A stretch of DNA of 64,000 nucleotides, taken from the NCBI RefSeq assembly GCF_003054245.1, contig NZ_QBKR01000005.1, positions 1 through 64,000 of the forward strand, in the 5' to 3' direction. A program made the position numbers and the translations under genes. Source of the DNA: Melghirimyces profundicolus (GTDB lineage: Bacteria; Bacillota; Bacilli; Thermoactinomycetales; DSM-45169). Shown one piece after another: positions 42,824 to 51,861 of the stretch. The notes under the pieces were generated by a model, which was given only the letters and a program-made list of their open reading frames with translations, was not told the DNA's origin and made no database searches. The stretch's first letter is position 1; the number at the start of each line of letters is the position of its first letter.

Positions 42824-44224
42824 TCAAGGGGCCACATTGAGTCCCGGCCCAGCCGGTGCTTCGTCTCCGTAGTGGGTGTCCATTCCTTTATTGAAACCGA
42901 AGAAGTAGGTGATGACAAATCCGGCTCCGTAAGAAATGACCACTCCCAGCAAATACAGAAGGATCTGTCCCGGTTGGATCAGGAGTGCCATCGGGAGTCC
43001 GGAGACGCCGATGGCGACGGAAGCGACTCCCAATACCGCCTGAAAGGCGCCTCCCACCGCCGCTCCGAGGCAGGCGGTGATGAAGGGGCGGCCCAGGGGC
43101 AGCGTCACGCCGTAGATCAGCGGTTCGCCGATCCCCAGGATCCCGACAGGGAGACCGCCTTTGATCACATTACGCAGCGTTTGGTTTTTGGATTTCACGT
43201 AAACTGCGAGAGCGGCCCCCACTTGTCCGGCCCCGGCCATTCCCAGGATGGGATACAGAGGGTCGAGGCCCGTCTGGTTCAATAGCTCCATATGAATGGG
43301 GGTCAGCCCCTGATGGAGTCCCGTCATGACCAGCGGGAGGAAGGTCCCGGCCAGAACCGCTCCGGAAACGATGGACATCCATCCGCTTTCCCCGGCGCTG
43401 AGAAGCCAGGTCAATCCTCCGGTGATCGAGTCGGAGATGACTCCCCCCACCGGCTGCAGGATGATATAGGTGGCAAACCCGGTGGCCAATACGGCAAGCG
43501 TCGGTGTAAAGATGATATCGACGGTGTTGGGGATCACCTTCCGGAACCATCGCTCCATGACCGTGATGAACCAGGCGGCCAACAGAACTCCGATCAGCCC
43601 TCCGCGATTGGGAACCAAGGCTTCACCGAACAGTGTGATGTTCGCGATGTCGGGAAAGATGATCAGCCCCCCCGCCACTCCGCCGAGGGCCGGAGTGCCG
43701 CCGAATTCCCGGGCGGTATTGATCCCCACGAAGATGGCCAGGTAAGCGAAAATGATCTTACTGACCGAGGAAAGCAATACAATCCATTGGTTTTTCTCAC
43801 TGACATCAAAAGAGTGAATCGCCACATTGGTCAGGCCCATAATCATCCCGCCGGCAACGATGGCGGGAATCAAAGGGATGAAGATGCTGGCCAGCTTCCG
43901 GAGGAACAGCTTGAAAGGCGTCCGGTTTTTGTCCTGCACCGCTGCTTTCATGTCCTCCACTTCACCGGCCTGGATCCCGGTGCGCTCCGAAATGATGCGG
44001 GCCACTTTGGTAACGGTCCCGGGTCCCAGGATGATCTGGAGCTGGTCGGAGGAATCGACCACTCCCATGACACCGCTCTGGGCTTTCAGTTCTTTCAGTT
44101 GTACGTATTCCCGTTCACGGGGCGTGACCCGAAGCCGGGTCATGCAGTGGTTCAAGCTCTTGATATTCTCTTCCCCACCCAACAACTCCACGATTGAATC
44201 GGCCAACACTTTTTCTTTTTCCAC
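42824..44224 (-). CDS. murP: PTS transporter EIIBC, MurNAc-type
   Basis: 466 residues. N-terminal EIIB domain (1-80, phosphorylated Cys27 in NHCMTRLRV) fused to an EIIC membrane domain (about 105-455) with ten or so helices and the GIGEPLIYG motif. No EIIA is attached, as in MurP, which uses the glucose EIIA. Pairing with murQ gives the substrate assignment, MurNAc imported as MurNAc-6-phosphate. GTG start 5 bases after GGGGGG. No murR regulator is beside it. Confidence 0.9.
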   Translation of the reverse strand: MEKEKVLADSIVELLGGEENIKSLNHCMTRLRVTPREREYVQLKELKAQSGVMGVVDSSDQLQIILGPGTVTKVARIISERTGIQAGEVEDMKAAVQDKNRTPFKLFLRKLASIFIPLIPAIVAGGMIMGLTNVAIHSFDVSEKNQWIVLLSSVSKIIFAYLAIFVGINTAREFGGTPALGGVAGGLIIFPDIANITLFGEALVPNRGGLIGVLLAAWFITVMERWFRKVIPNTVDIIFTPTLAVLATGFATYIILQPVGGVISDSITGGLTWLLSAGESGWMSIVSGAVLAGTFLPLVMTGLHQGLTPIHMELLNQTGLDPLYPILGMAGAGQVGAALAVYVKSKNQTLRNVIKGGLPVGILGIGEPLIYGVTLPLGRPFITACLGAAVGGAFQAVLGVASVAIGVSGLPMALLIQPGQILLYLLGVVISYGAGFVITYFFGFNKGMDTHYGDEAPAGPGLNVAP

Positions 44225-44536
44225 CGTTGTCCCCCCCGAGAAAATATTTGTCCACTACTACAAAATTACGATCAGGATTCGGTGAGCATTCCACTCTGAG
44301 AAAAAATTAGAATATTTTATAAAATAATTTTACCATGATGGAAATGTGATTTGTATCGGAATTTGAAAGCTTTTGTCGAACCATGATTCACGGGAAGGAA
44401 ATTTGGTGTTAAAGATGGAACCCTATCGTTATTCTCAAGGAAGATGGACATTCGTGGAAACGTCCCTTTCAAGGAATCTCGAATTCGTTGGATGAAATAA
44501 AGAAATGCCGACATCTGAATTGGGAGGTTCTAGCTG
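44225..44536. other. Divergent intergenic region
   Basis: AT-rich 312-bp region (densest at about 44300-44345) between murP and the kinase gene. It should hold both promoters. I find no clear operator palindrome and no further gene. Confidence 0.5.
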
Positions 44537-46294
44537 ATGGATGGGTTTCAAACCCTCGACCAACTCCTGGTGGGGATGATGACCGGTCCGGGGCCGCGTT
44601 GGGTTGCCTTCGGGGTCAGCCTGTCACTGGCGGTGGCACTGTTGTGGAAAAGAAAAAGGTGGGCCTTTTATTTTCCTTTTCCCCTTTACTCCCTGATCAT
44701 GCTCGGATCGCTGGCCGTCATGGATTTTTTTACGGGTGATCTTTCCTCCCTCTGGGTGTATTTGGTGGTTCTGGCCCTGTTGCACGACCGCGCTTCCGCG
44801 GAAAAGACGGTGGTATCCACTTTTCTTTTCTTTGGCGTGTATGCGTCGATGAAACTGGAGAATGACCTTTTCCGGGAGCCTTATCAGCTGGCGGCCGAAG
44901 CCGCTCTCTTTGGATTTTTCGCCTGGATGAGCATCTATCTGGAACGAACCAACCGACGGTCCGACACATTGAAAAGAGAGAACGCGAAACTTCTCGAAAA
45001 GGTGGATGAAGCCCAATCGCGACTCCATGAATACATCGATGAGCTGGAAGAGACAACCCGCCGGGATTATCTGACCGGAGTGTACAACTTCAGCGGGTTT
45101 CAGGAGCAGGTGAACAAAAGCCTCTCCCGGTGTTCGGCGGCGGACCAATCCTACCATGTGGTCTGCATCGATTTGGTGGATTTCCAACAGGTGAATATGA
45201 AGGAAGGAACCGATGCAGGTGACCAACTTCTGATGGAAATTGCGCGCCAGCTGAAAAAAAAGCTTCCCCCCTATGCCCAGGTGGCCCGCTATGACGGGGA
45301 TCAGTTTGCCATCGGCCTGATGGGGAACGACTCCGCCATGCGTTTGTGCCTGGACACGGTGGAGCAGGCGATCGACGGACTCCGGTCGGAGCGATGTCTG
45401 GTCAACTATTGTCTCGGCACGGCCAGTTTCCCCTTGGAAGCCCAGAACGCTTCGGAGTTGATCCGTCTGGCGGAACACCGGTTGTCGATCGAACAAAAGC
45501 GGATTCGCCACCGGGAGGACGAGCGGCGGAGACACTTGGAAAAGCTCTCCGCCGTCGGTCAGTTGGCGGCCGGATTGGCTCATGAAATCCGGAATCCGCT
45601 TACTTCCATCCGGGGGTTTATCCAGATTTCGGCAGCGGAATCCCCGGAAGTGAAAAAGTGGGAGTCGGTGATCCTGCCGGAGATCGATCGGATCAACGAT
45701 CTTTTGAAGCAGTTTTTGCATTTGTCCGAATCCCGGCCTGTCCGTTACACGTTGTTCAACCTGGACCGCTTGATCGACGATGTGTACCAGCTCCTCAATC
45801 CGAAAGCGATTCTGATGGGACATGAACTCATCCCGTATCCTCCGGATTCACCGGTGATCGTGGAAGCCGATGCGGAACAGTTGAAACAGGTGTTGATCAA
45901 CCTGTTGCAAAACGGGTTGGAATCCCTTAACGAAAAAGGGGGGGTCAGCATCCGCTGGAAAGAGATGAGGGATCGGATCAGCATCCGGATCCAGGATAAC
46001 GGCAGCGGGATTCCTCCGGAACATATGTCCCGCATCTTTGATCCCTTTTTTACGACCAAAGGAGACGGGACGGGGATGGGGCTTTCCATCTGTCACCGGA
46101 TCATCACGGAACACGGAGGTCAGATCCATGTGACCAGCCAATCGGGGCGCGGGACCACCTTCAATATTCACCTTCCGTTACGCCAACCGAGCCGGAAAGG
46201 TCCCCCTTCGCAGGCAGGGGAGGATACCTCTGTGGATTTTTCGCTGAACCGGAGTGAAGTTGTGGAACGGGTCAATATGCTGAAGCATTATTAG
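44537..46294 (+). CDS. Hybrid sensor: membrane domain, degenerate GGDEF domain and histidine kinase
   Basis: 585 residues. About four transmembrane helices (20-140, 5TM/MHYT-like layout), a coiled coil (about 148-175), then a GGDEF-fold domain (about 175-310) beginning RRDYLTGVYNFSGF, whose signature is changed to YDGDQF. Diguanylate cyclase activity is therefore doubtful. Next come HisKA (phospho-His in AHEIRNPLTSIRGF, about 349) and HATPase (NLLQNGLES, DNGSGI, GTGMGLSI). No response regulator is adjacent. The kinase half resembles the orphan sporulation kinases (KinA-E) that feed Spo0F, so a role in sporulation entry is plausible but inferred. The stop codon begins a copy of a dispersed repeat core. 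Confidence 0.88.
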   Translation: MDGFQTLDQLLVGMMTGPGPRWVAFGVSLSLAVALLWKRKRWAFYFPFPLYSLIMLGSLAVMDFFTGDLSSLWVYLVVLALLHDRASAEKTVVSTFLFFGVYASMKLENDLFREPYQLAAEAALFGFFAWMSIYLERTNRRSDTLKRENAKLLEKVDEAQSRLHEYIDELEETTRRDYLTGVYNFSGFQEQVNKSLSRCSAADQSYHVVCIDLVDFQQVNMKEGTDAGDQLLMEIARQLKKKLPPYAQVARYDGDQFAIGLMGNDSAMRLCLDTVEQAIDGLRSERCLVNYCLGTASFPLEAQNASELIRLAEHRLSIEQKRIRHREDERRRHLEKLSAVGQLAAGLAHEIRNPLTSIRGFIQISAAESPEVKKWESVILPEIDRINDLLKQFLHLSESRPVRYTLFNLDRLIDDVYQLLNPKAILMGHELIPYPPDSPVIVEADAEQLKQVLINLLQNGLESLNEKGGVSIRWKEMRDRISIRIQDNGSGIPPEHMSRIFDPFFTTKGDGTGMGLSICHRIITEHGGQIHVTSQSGRGTTFNIHLPLRQPSRKGPPSQAGEDTSVDFSLNRSEVVERVNMLKHY

Positions 46295-46306
46295 AAGCAT
46301 TGTGAT
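46292..46306 (+). repeat. Core of the dispersed repeat (15 bp)
   Basis: TAGAAGCATTGTGAT, one base different from the first 15 bp of the elements at 15912 and 57447. As at 57447, the TAG is the stop codon of the preceding gene. Confidence 0.5.
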
Positions 46307-46374
46307 CAAGGCCCTTTTTGAAAGGAATGCCACGGTGAGATAAAATAATGGGAGAAGAAAAGGGGTGAAGGCGC

Positions 46375-46875
46375 GTGAGCAAAAAGAAGAATTCCGGCTT
46401 CAATATCATCCGGGGGGATTCCACCACCCACGGGGGTTACTATACCGGCACCCTCAACTTGAGTGACTTGTCCTCGGTTTTGATCGACGGGGACGAGGCC
46501 AAAATCGATCTTGGGCTGATCCATGCCAAGAGTTCCGTGGAGCGGAGGATTAAATTTGTCAGCGATCCCGAAGAAGTGCCCGGCGGGAAGGAATACTGGG
46601 TGGTCTGGGTGGCCGTCGACCGGAACGAGAACGGACCCTATTACGCGGGGGCTGCGGCCTGTCCGATGCGGGTGGACCGGGAAGCCCGCCGCGGATGGAA
46701 AAACCTGGCTTTCCACGTCAACCGAATGGATGACGCGCTGAAACGACGGTACCGCCTGGAAGAGCTCGGGGAAAGGGAAAAGAGAGCCCTCCGCAAGTTG
46801 CTCGTGGAGAACGATTCAGCGATGTGGGAAAACTCCCCGGAAGAACTGAAAAAAGCGTTGGCCACCGAAAAATGA
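46375..46875 (+). CDS. ywhD: YwhD family protein
   Basis: 166 residues covering the family: SGFNIIRGDSTTHGGYYTGTLNLSDLS, then VWVAVDRNENGPYYAGAAACPM and the closing helices. Function unknown; found in Bacillales beside the class A PBP pbpG and the spermidine genes, as here. GTG start after AAGGGG. Confidence 0.93.
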   Translation: MSKKKNSGFNIIRGDSTTHGGYYTGTLNLSDLSSVLIDGDEAKIDLGLIHAKSSVERRIKFVSDPEEVPGGKEYWVVWVAVDRNENGPYYAGAAACPMRVDREARRGWKNLAFHVNRMDDALKRRYRLEELGEREKRALRKLLVENDSAMWENSPEELKKALATEK

Positions 46876-46961
46876 ACGCTGTGTGAACAATAGATGATCC
46901 GGCTTGTACGGGAAGTCCGGGTAGGTTAAACTTAAATCCAGGTTACGGAACCGACTTGCTA

Positions 46962-47013
46962 GGACACCAAAAACAGCGGGCTCAGGGCCCGCTGTTTTTG
47001 GTGTCCTTTTTTT
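46962..47013. terminator. Very long perfect hairpin terminator
   Basis: A 20-bp perfect stem: GGACACC... (46962-46981) pairs with ...GGTGTCC (46987-47006) around TCAGG, followed by seven T. Unusually stable for a terminator in this window. Confidence 0.92.
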
Positions 47014-47074
47014 GTCCGGGACCATATCCAATGGCCCGGTTGCGCATGCTAAAGGGGAAAGGAGGCGTGTCCCC

Positions 47075-47317
47075 ATGACATCACGTCAAGAAAGAGGGAT
47101 TCGGGGGGAACACTTCGTCCGCCACGGCGGGGTCCCTTTCACTCCCAAGGTCTCCCCGGAGAAGATCACTCGATTTGTGAACGAACTCCCCCCTGAGAGA
47201 AGGGAAAGCTTCTATGAAATCATGAAAGAACTGAGTGAAGCCGGTTTGATCACCGTCCACAACAACGGGGTCCTGGTGGACGGCGAAGGAAAAATCGGCG
47301 GAAGTGACGATTGCTGA
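47075..47317 (+). CDS. Hypothetical protein, 80 residues
   Basis: A strong ribosome binding site (AAAGGAGG) precedes the ATG. The product is a small soluble protein with a central helical pair (EKITRFVNELPPERR, SFYEIMKELSEAGLI) and a beta-hairpin-like end (TVHNNGVLVDGEGKIGG), closing in DDC. The pattern suggests a small winged-helix or dimer domain. No family recognised. Monocistronic between two terminators, convergent with pbpG. Confidence 0.7.
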   Translation: MTSRQERGIRGEHFVRHGGVPFTPKVSPEKITRFVNELPPERRESFYEIMKELSEAGLITVHNNGVLVDGEGKIGGSDDC

Positions 47318-47323
47318 TCCCTT

Positions 47324-47360
47324 AAAAATGGTGGCCGGCTCAACCGGACCACCATTTTTT
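47324..47360. terminator. Bidirectional terminator at the pbpG 3' end
   Basis: AAAAATGGTGG pairs with CCACCATTTTT with CCGG/CCGG pairing inside; it serves both convergent genes and lies over the end of pbpG. Confidence 0.8.
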
Positions 47361-49391
47361 GATGCGTTCCCAGAGGGAAGGCTGTTCGACAGGTGACGGG
47401 ACGGAGGGCCGGTGTACCGAACAGGATGATTTCGGCTCCGTTCCGGAGAGGAACCAGAGTTCCGAGGATTGGGGACAGGTGTCGGTCGCCCGTTCCCCCG
47501 TTTGCGGGTCCACCTTGACTTTCACCACACCGTCGGGCGGACGGAAATCCTTCGCTGACCGGCTTTCCAGAGCTTCTTTCATGAAACGGCCCCAAATGTT
47601 GTGCGTCAGGCGGGATGTGCCCGGGGGAAGGGGTTTCCCTTTGTCGTATCCGACCCAGACCGTGGTGGTGAGATCGGGGGTAAAGCCGGAAAGCCAGGAA
47701 TCCCAATCCGTGCTTCCTGTTTTTCCCGCGACCGGACGGGACAGGATCTGTTTGATCCGGTTGGCGGTTCCTCCGGGTGCGAACACCCCTTTTAACATGG
47801 AGGTCATCACGTAACTTTCCGCCGGTGTAAGTACTTGTTCCGGCGTGTTCCTCGATTCAGCCAAAATGTTTCCTTCCGAATCCTCGATCCGGAGGATGGC
47901 GGTCGGAGGTTGGTGAAGACCGCCTCCCGCCAGGGTGGCGTATACTTTCGCCATTTCAAAGGGGCTGACCGCGCTCGTCCCCAAGGCCAAGGAGGGGACG
48001 GGTTTTAACGGACTTCGGATCCCGAGCCGGCGTCCCATCCGGACGGCTTCTTCTTCGCCGATGGCGAGATGGGTGTGAACCGCATAGATATTGTCGGATG
48101 TGGCCAATGCTTCCGCCATGGTGATCGGGCGACGGGCGTAACGACCGTGATAGTTGGTCGGCCGGTATTTCCCCCCCCGATAGAGGAACGTGGTCGGCTG
48201 GCTCGCAAACCGGGACGCCGGCGTCAGTCCGTTTTCCAGAGCCGCCAGGTACAGGATGGGTTTGAACGTGGACCCCGGCTGCCGTTTGCCGAAAACCCGG
48301 TTATACTGAGATTGGTGGTAATCCTTTCCCCCGACCATCGCTTTAATGTGGCCGTTTTGCGGATTCAGGCTGATCAGCGCTCCCTGAAGCTCCCGGTCGT
48401 TCTTCAAATAATGTTTCAGTGCGGTTTCCGCCTTCTCCTGCATGTTCAGATCGAGGGTGGTGTGGATTTTCAAGCCGCCGTTTCTCACCTGGCTCTCTTC
48501 AAGACCGTATTTCGAGACGGCGGCCTGAATGACATAATCCCGGAAATACGAAGCCCGTGCCGGTTGGGGACGGGGTGGATCCGCGTAGACCAGGGGTTCC
48601 TTTTTGGCGGTTTCCGCCTCGGCCCGGGTGATGCGGCCGTTTTTGACCATGGCGTTCAAAATGGCCTTCTGACGGATGTTGGCACTCGACGGGTTGTCGA
48701 GAGGGGAATACCACCGGGGGCCTCGAGGAATTCCCGCCAACATCGCACTTTCCGCCAGGGTCAGATCCCGTGCCGGCTTACCGAAATAGATGCGGGCTGC
48801 CCGTTCGATCCCGTAAGCCCCATGTCCATAATAGATTTTGTTCAGGTACATCCGGAGGATTTCATTTTTTGAAAAATGAAGTTCCAGCTGAGCAGTCAAG
48901 GTGGCCTCTTTCCATTTGCGGGACCAGTTCCGGTCATGAGTGAGGTAAAGGTTGCGGGCCAGCTGTTGGGTGATCGTGCTGGCTCCCTGGGAAACCCTTC
49001 CCTGCTTCAGGTTGACCAGGGCCGCCCGGAGGATTCCTTTCGGGGAGAATCCCCAGTGTTCGTAAAAATGCTGATCTTCCGCCGTCAAGGTGGCGTCGAT
49101 CACGGATCTTGGGAGTTCTTTCAGCTTCACGGGGTCCCGTCGCTCTCCCCGGTCCAGGTGGTCGATCAAGTTCCCCCGGGCATCGACGATCTGCGTGGTG
49201 AGCCCGATCTGAGGTGGCGGAAGGGGCTTGGATTTCAAATAGAGCACCGTGATCAGCGCCAACCCCACACCGACGGTCAGGCAAAAACCGAACCAGCGGG
49301 CTGCGGTGTGGATTCTGGCCCACCATTTGCCGAAGGGGAGATCTTCCCACGAAGTTTCCGGCGGCAGGGTCCGGTTCATGTCATCTCCCAT
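47340..49391 (-). CDS. pbpG: Class A penicillin-binding protein (PbpG/PBP2d type)
   Basis: 683 residues. Bifunctional peptidoglycan synthase. Short cytoplasmic part, transmembrane helix (about 35-57), GT51 glycosyltransferase (EDQHFYEHWGF about 102, GASTITQQLARN, RKWKEA), and transpeptidase with SxxK GSTFKP (about 372), SDN (about 437) and KTG in AGKTGS (about 555). The C-terminal extension is short. It neighbours ywhD and speE as in Bacillus, where PbpG works in spore wall synthesis. ATG at 49391 or a TTG one codon earlier. Confidence 0.95.
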   Translation of the reverse strand: MGDDMNRTLPPETSWEDLPFGKWWARIHTAARWFGFCLTVGVGLALITVLYLKSKPLPPPQIGLTTQIVDARGNLIDHLDRGERRDPVKLKELPRSVIDATLTAEDQHFYEHWGFSPKGILRAALVNLKQGRVSQGASTITQQLARNLYLTHDRNWSRKWKEATLTAQLELHFSKNEILRMYLNKIYYGHGAYGIERAARIYFGKPARDLTLAESAMLAGIPRGPRWYSPLDNPSSANIRQKAILNAMVKNGRITRAEAETAKKEPLVYADPPRPQPARASYFRDYVIQAAVSKYGLEESQVRNGGLKIHTTLDLNMQEKAETALKHYLKNDRELQGALISLNPQNGHIKAMVGGKDYHQSQYNRVFGKRQPGSTFKPILYLAALENGLTPASRFASQPTTFLYRGGKYRPTNYHGRYARRPITMAEALATSDNIYAVHTHLAIGEEEAVRMGRRLGIRSPLKPVPSLALGTSAVSPFEMAKVYATLAGGGLHQPPTAILRIEDSEGNILAESRNTPEQVLTPAESYVMTSMLKGVFAPGGTANRIKQILSRPVAGKTGSTDWDSWLSGFTPDLTTTVWVGYDKGKPLPPGTSRLTHNIWGRFMKEALESRSAKDFRPPDGVVKVKVDPQTGERATDTCPQSSELWFLSGTEPKSSCSVHRPSVPSPVEQPSLWERIKKWWSG

Positions 49392-49601
49392 CAAGCCCCC
49401 TCCTTTCTTCGCATGAAATCCGCCGGTGGTACCGGCGCCGAATTCTCATTTTAGTATGATTCGGGGGGGAGGGTTGCTATTCACACGCGATTGGCGGTGC
49501 TTCTTCTCCGATCCGTGATTGTGTCGAAGCTTCAGTTGGATTATTCTAATGGAAGGTTCTTTTAAGAGTTTGACGGACACTGGAAGGAGCTATCAGGAAC
49601 G

Positions 49602-50435
49602 ATGGACATGGAACTTTGGTATACGGAAAAGCAGACCCCCGATTTCGGAATCACGGCCCGGATCGGTCGGACCCTTCACCACGAAAAAACGGAGTACCAG
49701 CGATTGGACGTGATCGAGACCCGTCAGTTCGGACGCATGCTCGTGCTCGACGGCATGGTGATGACGACGGATCGCGACGAGTTTGTCTATCATGAAATGC
49801 TGACCCATGTCGGGATGAACACCCACCCCGATCCGAGACGTGTTTTGGTGGTGGGCGGAGGAGACGGGGGAGCCATCCGGGAGGTATTGAAGCATCCTTC
49901 CGTGGAAAAAGCCGTTCTCTGTGAGATCGATGGACGGGTGATTGAGGTATCCAAGGAGTACTTTCCCCACATCGCCGGGGCGCTGGAGGATCCCCGGGTG
50001 GAGATCCGGGTGGAGGATGGTATCAAGCACATTGAAGCCCACCCCGGTCAGTATGATGTCATCCTGGTGGACTCCACCGAGCCCGTGGGACCGGCTGTGG
50101 GGCTTTTCCAAAAAGCCTTTTACCGGGGGATTCACGAAGCTTTACGACCCGGGGGGGTGATGGTCGCCCAAACGGAGTCCCCCTGGTTCAACCGGGATCT
50201 GATTGCCCGGGTATACAAAGACATTTCCGACATTTTCCCCATTACCCGCCTGTACACGGCCAGCATCCCCACCTATCCCAGCGGGCTGTGGAGTTTCACC
50301 CTGGGCTCCAAGGGCCGCGATCCCATGGCCTTGGAGGAAGAGGAATTGAAAGCGCCTGACACCCGCTATTACCGTCCGGAGCTCCATCGATCCCTCTTCC
50401 ATCTGCCTCGCTTTGTGGAAGAGCTTACCGGTTGA
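49602..50435 (+). CDS. speE: Spermidine synthase
   Basis: 277 residues. Transfers aminopropyl from decarboxylated SAM to putrescine. It has [12 protein letters not shown], the tetrameric-enzyme core [19 protein letters not shown], the nucleotide motif [12 protein letters not shown] (about 82-93), catalytic Asp in [10 protein letters not shown] (about 155) and a C-terminal WSFTLGSK. An ATG two codons downstream is also possible. 13 bp from speB. Confidence 0.97.
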   Translation: MDMELWYTEKQTPDFGITARIGRTLHHEKTEYQRLDVIETRQFGRMLVLDGMVMTTDRDEFVYHEMLTHVGMNTHPDPRRVLVVGGGDGGAIREVLKHPSVEKAVLCEIDGRVIEVSKEYFPHIAGALEDPRVEIRVEDGIKHIEAHPGQYDVILVDSTEPVGPAVGLFQKAFYRGIHEALRPGGVMVAQTESPWFNRDLIARVYKDISDIFPITRLYTASIPTYPSGLWSFTLGSKGRDPMALEEEELKAPDTRYYRPELHRSLFHLPRFVEELTG

Positions 50436-50448
50436 AGGAGGGAGAATC

Positions 50449-51324
50449 ATGCGGTTTGACGAAGCGTATTCCGGCAATGTGTTTATCGGGTCTTCCCCCG
50501 ATCTGGACCGGGCGCAAACCGTTCTCTTCGGGATGCCGATGGATTGGACGGTCAGTTTTCGCCCCGGTTCCCGGTTCGGTCCCAAACGGATCCGGGAAGC
50601 TTCCCTGGTACTGGAAGAGTTCAGTCCCTATCTGCGCCGGGATCTTTCGGAGCTGACCTATTATGATGCCGGAGACATCCCCCTTCCCTTCGGCAACGCG
50701 GAAAAGAGCGTGAGCGAAATCGGAGCCTTTGTGGAGAAGGTTTTGCAGCAAAAGAAGATGCCCTTGGGAATCGGAGGGGAACACCTGGTCACCTGGCCGG
50801 TGGTCCGGGAGGTGCACAAATACCACAAGAAACTGGCGGTCATCCACTTGGATGCCCATGCCGACCTGCGGACGGATTATGAGGGGGAAATTTTATCCCA
50901 TGCGACCCCCCTCCGCAAAATCGCCCAACTTCTCGGACCCGACAATGTTTATCAATTTGGCATCCGGTCGGGAACCCGCGAGGAGTTTGAATATGCCGAA
51001 GGGGAGAACGTCCACTTTCATCCCTTTGAAGTGCTCCGTCCTCTCCGAGGAGTGTTGCCTGAACTCAAAGGGCGTCCGGTCTATGTCACCGTGGATATCG
51101 ATGTTCTCGACCCCGCTTATGCTCCGGGCACCGGAACACCGGAGCCGGGTGGAATCAGTTCCAGCGAATTGCTGGCGGCGATCCATGCCATCGCCCGTTC
51201 TTCCGGGGTGGAAGTGGTCGGTGCGGACCTGGTGGAAGTGGCCCCGGCATACGATCCCACCGAACAAACCCCGGTGGTGGCCGCCAAGGTCATCCGGGAG
51301 ATGTTGCTCGGGTTTTCCCGCTAA
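50449..51324 (+). CDS. speB: Agmatinase / ureohydrolase SpeB
   Basis: 291 residues. Hydrolyses agmatine to putrescine and urea with two manganese ions. Metal ligands are in GGEHLVT (about 114), HLDAHADLRTDYEG (about 134-147) and TVDIDVLDPAYAPGTGTPEPGG (about 215-236). The ATG at 50449 follows AAGGAGGGAG. With speE it forms the putrescine-to-spermidine pair; speA is not in the window. Confidence 0.97.
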   Translation: MRFDEAYSGNVFIGSSPDLDRAQTVLFGMPMDWTVSFRPGSRFGPKRIREASLVLEEFSPYLRRDLSELTYYDAGDIPLPFGNAEKSVSEIGAFVEKVLQQKKMPLGIGGEHLVTWPVVREVHKYHKKLAVIHLDAHADLRTDYEGEILSHATPLRKIAQLLGPDNVYQFGIRSGTREEFEYAEGENVHFHPFEVLRPLRGVLPELKGRPVYVTVDIDVLDPAYAPGTGTPEPGGISSSELLAAIHAIARSSGVEVVGADLVEVAPAYDPTEQTPVVAAKVIREMLLGFSR

Positions 51325-51429
51325 TCCCGGAAGCGGTTCCCTCCTGGAAGGGAGGGAATTTCTATTCACTGGAAAACGAAAACGGCCCATGGTAAGATAC
51401 AATACAATCGGAAAGGAGATCTGAGCCCT

Positions 51430-51861
51430 TTGAAACGGATCCAACTTTCGGTGGAGTCTTTCATCGATCCTGAAGATGGCGGGGATCAGGAAGAGATAAA
51501 ACAGCAAATGGAAGGCCGTTGGGAAAAACGGAACCATCATTGGGTGCTGAAGTACACCGAAAACCCCGGGACCCCGGATGAAGTGAAAACCACGGTGAAA
51601 GCGGGCAGCGACGATGTGACGGTGATCCGTCAGGGGATGGTCTCCTACCGGCAACGGTATGTTCCGGGGAAGACCACTTACTGTGTCGTCGATACCCCCG
51701 GAGGCACGACGGAGATGGAGGTCCGGACCCTTTCCTACCATCGTCAATTTTCCGATGACAGCGGCCGGATTCAATTTTCGTTCCGGCTGTTCATGGGCGG
51801 GGATGCGATGGGGCGCTATCAGTTGACGATCGAATGGACGGAGGTGGGCGAAATCACATGA
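51430..51861 (+). CDS. ywiB: DUF1934 beta-barrel protein (YwiB)
   Basis: 143 residues, beta-rich, matching the YwiB/DUF1934 lipocalin-like fold: opening RIQLSVES, middle [16 protein letters not shown], end [13 protein letters not shown]. Function unknown; conserved upstream of argS in Bacillales. TTG start about 10 bases after AAAGGAGAT. Its stop overlaps the argS start (ATGA). Confidence 0.9.
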   Translation: MKRIQLSVESFIDPEDGGDQEEIKQQMEGRWEKRNHHWVLKYTENPGTPDEVKTTVKAGSDDVTVIRQGMVSYRQRYVPGKTTYCVVDTPGGTTEMEVRTLSYHRQFSDDSGRIQFSFRLFMGGDAMGRYQLTIEWTEVGEIT

